From an uncultured Alistipes sp. (GTDB lineage: Bacteria > Bacteroidota > Bacteroidia > Bacteroidales > Rikenellaceae): a stretch of 64,000 nucleotides of DNA. The notes under the pieces are model-generated. The model had not been told where the DNA came from. It was given only the letters and a program-made list of their open reading frames with translations, and made no database searches. Positions 60,798-64,000 of this stretch are shown here, piece after piece. How positions within the stretch are numbered: position 1 is the first letter of the stretch; every line of letters begins with the position of its first letter. The stretch covers positions 1 through 64,000 of the forward strand of contig CALLRW010000039.1 of the NCBI GenBank assembly GCA_938014215.1, read 5' to 3'. Position numbers and translations under genes: made by a program.

Positions 60798-60805
60798 CAA
60801 ATGTA
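60798..60805 (-). promoter_or_regulatory. Promoter of the DUF5686 gene, -7 box
   Basis: On the minus strand TACATTTG fits TAnnTTTG, with a TTG about 20 bases further upstream. Being so close to the ATG it implies a leaderless message or a downstream start. Confidence 0.5.
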
Positions 60806-60836
60806 GTAAAAAAGTTCAGATTCCAAGAAAATAAAC

Positions 60837-60844
60837 TACCTTTG
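60837..60844 (+). promoter_or_regulatory. Promoter of ybaK, -7 box
   Basis: TACCTTTG fits TAnnTTTG and lies 36 bases before the ybaK start, back to back with the DUF5686 promoter in an 87-base divergent gap. Confidence 0.5.
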
Positions 60845-60879
60845 CGCCAAATTAGTCGAAATATAGGAAACAGAGAGTG

Positions 60880-61371
60880 ATGGCACACGGAAAAATTGAA
60901 AAGACGAATGCGGCCCGACTGCTCGACCGCGCGAAGATCGCCTATGAACTGGTCCCTTACCAGGTCGACGAGGAGCATCTCGCCGCCACGCATGTCGCCG
61001 AGCAGCTCGGCGAGGATATTGCGACCGTCTTCAAGACCCTTGTGTTGAAGGGTGACCGGTCGGGTTATTTTGTCTGTGTGGTGCCGGGCGACCACGAGGT
61101 CGATCTGAAGGCTGCCGCCCGCGTCTCGGGCAACAAGAAGGTCGATCTGATCCCGATGAAGGAGCTGCTGCCCGTGACGGGCTACATCCGCGGGGGCTGT
61201 TCGCCGATCGGCATGAAGAAGGCCTTCCCGACCTATATCCACGTCTCGGCGCAGGAGCACCCCTTTATCTACGTGAGCGCCGGCGTGCGCGGTCTGCAGC
61301 TGCGCCTCTCGCCGGAGGATCTGGCCTCCTACGTACGGGCAACCTTTGCCGAGATCAGCCATCCGGCCTGA
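60880..61371 (+). CDS. ybaK: Cys-tRNA(Pro)/YbaK-type aminoacyl-tRNA deacylase
   Basis: A 163-residue cytoplasmic protein of the YbaK/EbsC family, which hydrolyses wrongly charged tRNA such as Cys-tRNA(Pro). Typical blocks are NAARLLDRAKIAYELVPYQV, IATVFKTLVLKGD with the conserved Lys, FVCVVPGDHEVDLKAAAR, VTGYIRGGCSPIGMKKAFPT and IYVSAGVRGLQLRLSPEDL. Start at ATG 60,880; a GTG three bases upstream would only add one Met. A strong terminator follows. Confidence 0.93.
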   Translation: MAHGKIEKTNAARLLDRAKIAYELVPYQVDEEHLAATHVAEQLGEDIATVFKTLVLKGDRSGYFVCVVPGDHEVDLKAAARVSGNKKVDLIPMKELLPVTGYIRGGCSPIGMKKAFPTYIHVSAQEHPFIYVSAGVRGLQLRLSPEDLASYVRATFAEISHPA

Positions 61372-61427
61372 TCCGACTCCTGCGGACCCCGCGCCAGCGG
61401 GGCAATCCGCTCTCCGGTGGCAACCAT

Positions 61428-61465
61428 AAGGTCCGGACCGTTTTCACGGTTCCGGACCTTTTTTT
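61428..61465 (+). terminator. Terminator of ybaK
   Basis: A 13-pair stem with one bulge (61428-61440 with 61447-61460) ends in a run of seven T. It separates ybaK from the convergent regulator gene. Confidence 0.85.
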
Positions 61466-61568
61466 GGCTGCGGGAAGATCGTCTGGCCGGCTCCCGGAGC
61501 GCCGCGCTTCGCATGACTCAACTTCGGGGCGCCCGTGCCGTCCGGCCCGTTATCGTGCCCCTCGCCGG

Positions 61569-63248
61569 TCAGTTGTGCTGCGAACTGAAGTCGCCGATGG
61601 TCTTGATGCGCTCCTCGAAGGTGTCGCGCGAGACCGTCGTGTGGCTCTTGATCTTCGAACGGTAGTTGTAGATCGTGCTCACCGAATAGCGCAGCAGCGC
61701 CGCGATCTTCGACGAGTCGTTGATTCCCAGCCGGATCAGGGCGAAGATCCGCAGTTCGGTCGTCAGCAGTTCGCCCTTTTTCAGTTCGATGCGGGCCTCC
61801 TTGTCGAGCAGCGAGTTGAAATCCTCGATGAAGGTGGGGTAGAGCTGCAGGAAGGTGGTGTCGAAATTGCGGTAGAACTCCTCCAGTTCGCGATGGTCAG
61901 CCTCGGTCGTGGCGAACTCCTTGCGCAGTTCGTCGATGCGACCGTCGCGCAGCATGTGGCGCACGTGGCGGCGCGAGGCGATGATCTTGTCGATGTACTC
62001 CGAACACATCGTCAGGAAGATGCCGATATACTCCTCCTTCACCTCGTTGGCCTCGGAGATCTGGCTGTTGAGGTCGGCCAGCCGGCGGTTGCTGAGCATC
62101 AGGTCGTTGTTCGAGATGTTGAGGCGGTTGTTGGCCTGCTGCAGTTCGAGCCGCGCCAGGCTGAGCTTGCGGTTCTGCCGCCGCATGAAGATCACCCCGC
62201 CGACGGCCAGCAGCATGAAGACGACCGTCGAGACCAGGAAGATGTTGTACATGCGGTCCATGCGCTGGCGCCGGGCCTGGTAGGCCTCCTCGATGACGTG
62301 GAGCGTCAGGGCGTCCTGCCAGGGGCGGAGCCGCGAATTGAAGAAGCGGGCGTCGTCCATGACGATGCGCATGTAGTGCATGGCGCGCTGGATGTTGTCG
62401 TCGTCGAGCAGCGTGTTGGCCAGGCTCTTCAGGGCGGCGTTGTCGCGGATGGCCAGCTGGATGTCGGCCATGGCCGAACGGGCGAACCAGATCTGGGCCG
62501 TCGGCGTGTCGTCCATCAGGTCGGCCACCAGCGCCCGCATGTAGGCCGCCTCGGCATAATCGCGCGAGAGCGGGGGCTGCATTTCGCACAGCCGGTCGGC
62601 CAGCGCAACGGCATCGGGGAAATTGCGGCGGTTGATCTCCTCGCGGAGCCGGTAGTTGAGGTGGGTCGGGGTCTCCGGATCGGTGTTCTCGACGATCAGC
62701 CGGGCGTAGAAGTCGGTCAGCCGTCGCGAAAGGCGCTGTTGGCGCACGTCGTGCGAATAGAGCTGCAGTTCGTCGTTGAGCTTGTGGCGGGCGACGTAGT
62801 AGTTGACCAGCTGTTCGCGGGTCAGCCGCGTCGAGTCGACCTGCGCCAGGGTGTTGGCCGCCTCGAGGTAGATGCCCGCCGCACTGTAGAGATAGGCCAG
62901 CTGGATCCGCGAGTCGTTCAGCCGTTGGGCGCTGTGCATCCGTTCGGCCAGGGCGATGTTGTCGTAGAGGTAGTCGATGGTCGAGTCGACCTGATAGGGG
63001 GTGTATTCGTCGATGAGCTGCTGGTTGAGGGCATACTGCTGGGCGTCGGAGAAGTTGGTCTGCCGGAGGATGTTCTTGAGCGAGCCGATGCGCAGTTCGC
63101 GGTTGGTGATGTAGGTGTCGCGGTGCTGGAGGGTGGCGTCGAGCTGGTCGAGCACCTCCTTCAGGCTGGGTTCTGCGGCGGCGGGCAGGGCCGGCGTCGA
63201 CAGCAGCAGCGCAAGAATCATCGGCAGACAGGTCAGCAGCTTTCTCAT
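61569..63248 (-). CDS. DUF6377 transcriptional regulator (TPR, membrane helix, coiled coil, HTH)
   Basis: A 559-residue regulator. After a signal peptide (LLLSTPALPAAA) come about 300 periplasmic residues of TPR-like helices (YSAAGIYLEAANTLAQVDST, TAQIWFARSAMADIQLAI), then a membrane helix (MYNIFLVSTVVFMLLAVGGV, near 330-350), a coiled coil (LSLARLELQQANNRLNISNN) and a C-terminal DUF6377 domain. The domain ends in a LuxR-like helix-turn-helix (IRLGINDSSKIAALLRYSV, STIYNYRSKIKS). It resembles SusR-like sensors that switch on a neighbouring susC-susD pair, and the divergent SusC gene at 63,578 fits that role. Confidence 0.82.
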   Translation of the reverse strand: MRKLLTCLPMILALLLSTPALPAAAEPSLKEVLDQLDATLQHRDTYITNRELRIGSLKNILRQTNFSDAQQYALNQQLIDEYTPYQVDSTIDYLYDNIALAERMHSAQRLNDSRIQLAYLYSAAGIYLEAANTLAQVDSTRLTREQLVNYYVARHKLNDELQLYSHDVRQQRLSRRLTDFYARLIVENTDPETPTHLNYRLREEINRRNFPDAVALADRLCEMQPPLSRDYAEAAYMRALVADLMDDTPTAQIWFARSAMADIQLAIRDNAALKSLANTLLDDDNIQRAMHYMRIVMDDARFFNSRLRPWQDALTLHVIEEAYQARRQRMDRMYNIFLVSTVVFMLLAVGGVIFMRRQNRKLSLARLELQQANNRLNISNNDLMLSNRRLADLNSQISEANEVKEEYIGIFLTMCSEYIDKIIASRRHVRHMLRDGRIDELRKEFATTEADHRELEEFYRNFDTTFLQLYPTFIEDFNSLLDKEARIELKKGELLTTELRIFALIRLGINDSSKIAALLRYSVSTIYNYRSKIKSHTTVSRDTFEERIKTIGDFSSQHN

Positions 63249-63577
63249 GGGCGTGGATCTTAGGTATGGACAAAGATAACCGAAAATCGGAGAAAAACGC
63301 CCTCTTCCGAGTCCCTATTTGCCGTCGGGACGCGGAAATACGTTCCAGCGAATCTACTTTTTTTGGGCCGGTGTAAAAATTCAAATGGCTGAAAATCAGA
63401 TGATCCATTTTTCAAAACGGCGTTTCAGGTTTACAAAATCGGTTTCACTTTTTTTTAGTTCGGCAGGCGATGGCTAACTTTAATATCGGAAAACCGACGG
63501 GGGGCTTCGGCTGCTTGACGGGAAGCTCCAACCGATCTACCTTATTTAAATAAAACTATTACCTAAAAACCTAAATT
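63249..63577. other. Divergent gap between DUF6377 and SusC genes
   Basis: This 329-base gap is AT-rich toward the SusC side. It holds a minus-strand TATCTTTG (63271-63278) before the regulator and TAACTTTA (63475-63482), close to the TAnnTTTG form, before SusC, with a leader of about 95 bases. No clear terminator, RNA or operator repeat is visible. Confidence 0.45.
63271..63278 (-). promoter_or_regulatory. Promoter of the DUF6377 gene, -7 box
   Basis: On the minus strand TATCTTTG fits TAnnTTTG and lies 22 bases before the start codon. No convincing -33 element. Confidence 0.5.
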
Positions 63578-64000
63578 ATGTCAGAATTTGCTAAGAAACG
63601 GCAATGGTGCCTCCGTACGGGACGAATGTTGCTGTTGGCCGTGGCATTGACGCTCTTCACGGCGTCGGCGGCCCTGGCCCAGTCACTGACCGTTACGGGA
63701 CGTGTCCTCGATCAGTCGGGACAACCGGTCATCGGTGCAACGATCATCGAACAGGGGACCACGAACGGCACCACAACAGGTGTGGACGGCTCGTATTCCA
63801 TCAAGCTCCGCGGAGCGGGGAATTCGGCCACGCTGCTCTACCAGTCGCTGGGATTCGTCACGCAGACCATCGCGGTCAACGGACGTCCGCAGATCGACGT
63901 CAAGCTTTCGGAGGATGCCGTGGCGCTCGACGCCGTGGTGGCCATCGGTTACGGTACGGTCAAGCAGAAGGATCTGACCACGGCCGTCTCGATCGTCAAG
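63578..64000 (+). CDS. SusC-type TonB-dependent receptor, N-terminal part (cut by window edge)
   Basis: The first 141 residues of a second SusC-type outer-membrane transporter, continuing beyond base 64,000 in frame. The long signal peptide ends ASAALAQ. A carboxypeptidase-D-like domain follows (VTGRVLDQSGQPVIGATIIE, YSIKLRGAGNSATLLYQSLG), then the TonB box region (LDAVVAIGYGTVKQKDLTTA), where the plug begins. A SusD gene is expected beyond the edge. The divergent DUF6377 gene is the probable regulator. Confidence 0.93.
   Translation, partial: MSEFAKKRQWCLRTGRMLLLAVALTLFTASAALAQSLTVTGRVLDQSGQPVIGATIIEQGTTNGTTTGVDGSYSIKLRGAGNSATLLYQSLGFVTQTIAVNGRPQIDVKLSEDAVALDAVVAIGYGTVKQKDLTTAVSIVK

Overview
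The window is about 64 kb of GC-rich Bacteroidales chromosome. The evidence is a SusC/SusD pair, a hybrid two-component regulator, type V fimbriae, lipoprotein signals throughout, and many promoters of the Bacteroidetes form TAnnTTTG. The GC-rich codon use and gene set suggest a gut Rikenellaceae such as Alistipes; that assignment is inference from memory of the group, not a search.

Bases 1 to about 13,140 look like the right end of an integrative conjugative element. It contains the end of a TraG/MobC coupling protein, DUF3945 and DUF1896 genes, a five-gene fimbrial cluster, an AbiH anti-phage gene, a DUF2958 gene, two small helix-turn-helix (excisionase-like) genes and a tyrosine recombinase. 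The recombinase sits next to the 3' end of a tRNA-Ser(GCT) gene, the probable attachment site. A 13-base sequence repeated three times lies between the recombinase and the tRNA. The fimbriae and AbiH would then be cargo between the transfer and integration modules.

Bases 13,348 to 36,404 are a pectin utilisation locus, all on the + strand. It encodes an alpha/beta-hydrolase esterase with an N-terminal STN-like domain, a DUF4861 protein, a GH28 polygalacturonase, a PL1 pectate lyase, a CE12-CE8 double esterase, a hybrid two-component regulator, a GH105 unsaturated galacturonyl hydrolase, SusC, SusD and a large surface lipoprotein. Together they would de-esterify and cut homogalacturonan outside the cell, import the oligomers and finish unsaturated ones with GH105.

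Bases 36,553 to 64,000 are mostly core genes: sufBCDS for iron-sulfur cluster assembly; thymidylate kinase with a DoxX-like membrane protein; an RND efflux operon; OsmC; a TPR protein paired with an outer-membrane barrel; a superoxide dismutase fused to rubredoxin; a small ABM monooxygenase; an exported choloylglycine-hydrolase-family enzyme; DUF486; a HAD phosphatase; a DUF5686 outer-membrane protein; YbaK; a DUF6377 regulator; and, running off the right edge, a second SusC-type receptor.

Three gaps between genes hold unrelated GC-rich tandem arrays with periods of 46, about 101 and 61 bases. One of them lies in the apparent leader of the pectin regulator. The most interesting items are the fimbria- and AbiH-carrying element end, the recombinase operator/arm repeats, the dismutase-rubredoxin fusion, the STN-esterase fusion, the tandem arrays, and a micro-ORF with two in-frame TGA codons bracketed by terminators.
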